42,157 bases of DNA from CAYFUT01 sp964346395 (GTDB lineage Bacteria; Bacillota; Halanaerobiia; Halobacteroidales; Halobacteroidaceae): contig CAYFUT010000015.1 of assembly GCA_964346395.1 (NCBI GenBank), positions 1 through 42,157 of the forward strand, given 5' to 3'. Positions 42,104 to 42,157 of this stretch are shown one piece after another (the first letter of the stretch is position 1; each line of letters begins with the position of its first letter). Position numbers and translations under genes: made by a program. The notes under the pieces are model-generated. The model saw nothing but the letters and a program-made list of their open reading frames with translations. It searched no databases and was not told the DNA's origin.

Positions 42104-42157
42104 ATCATTTATCATTTATCATTTATCATTTATCATTTATCATTTATCATTTATCAT
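42104..42157. repeat. perfect 7-nt tandem repeat (ATCATTT) at the right edge
   Basis: Seven full ATCATTT units plus five bases run to the last base of the window, in the region upstream of pyrF. The tract continues beyond the edge. Confidence 0.95.

Noticed and set aside
42104..42157. CRISPR-like array at the right edge or at the other repeat tracts
   Set aside because: Units are 7 nt and contiguous with no spacers.

Overview
The window is chromosomal DNA (about 40% GC by eye) from an anaerobic, probably halophilic member of the Firmicutes with a double membrane, most like the Halanaerobiales. Supporting points are a PyrDB/PyrK dihydroorotate dehydrogenase, a 2[4Fe-4S] ferredoxin, RqcH, very acidic proteins, strong GGAGG-type ribosome sites, and a TolC-family protein that implies an outer membrane. 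The genus is inference. Three 100-N runs (1241-1340, 9853-9952, 40957-41056) are scaffold joins. Two of them are flanked by the same 55 bp on both sides, so the contigs really overlap there.

Layout. 1-4.6 kb: the 3' end of an unknown gene, a FlK-like thioesterase, a GlpA-like flavoprotein that is gapped and internally deleted, a dCache/HAMP/HD-GYP c-di-GMP phosphodiesterase, and a NifX/NifB-type protein behind a perfect sigma-A promoter. 4.6-11.7 kb: TolC-like protein, small putative lipoprotein, htpG, a RibD-C-like reductase, pcm, queT under a preQ1-I riboswitch, and a ferredoxin too short for ordinary ORF calling. 11.7-18.9 kb: topA, a flavoprotein remnant, a chemoreceptor, a methyltransferase/LacI pair and a secreted amidase-domain protein. 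18.9-21.8 kb: two acidic proteins that I read as a contractile-tail tube (Hcp-like) and a single-chain fused TssB+TssC-like sheath, with no other injection-system gene in view. 21.8-26.1 kb: MoxR-DUF58-DUF4129 operon, with a frameshifted tandem copy of the DUF4129 end. 26.3-33.4 kb: GGDEF cyclase, DUF1232 protein, rqcH, a GNAT enzyme and a tandem-HD protein. 33.7-42 kb: pyrimidine operon, transcribed right to left as pyrF-carA-carB-pyrK-pyrD-pyrE.

The strongest unexplained signal runs across the whole window. The 9-mer AGTTGGCCC (either strand) occurs 16 times by my count, and 15 of these extend to AGTTGGCCCG. Some copies sit inside genes in several reading frames, and others form inverted pairs in intergenic terminators. 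Chance would give well under one copy. This is the behaviour of a DNA uptake signal sequence. Other repeat layers are degenerate 7-nt tandem repeats at almost every non-overlapping junction of the pyr operon, a palindrome present twice, and a dispersed TTGAGG/TTAAGG inverted-repeat module, one copy of which overlaps a small element with 11-bp inverted ends.
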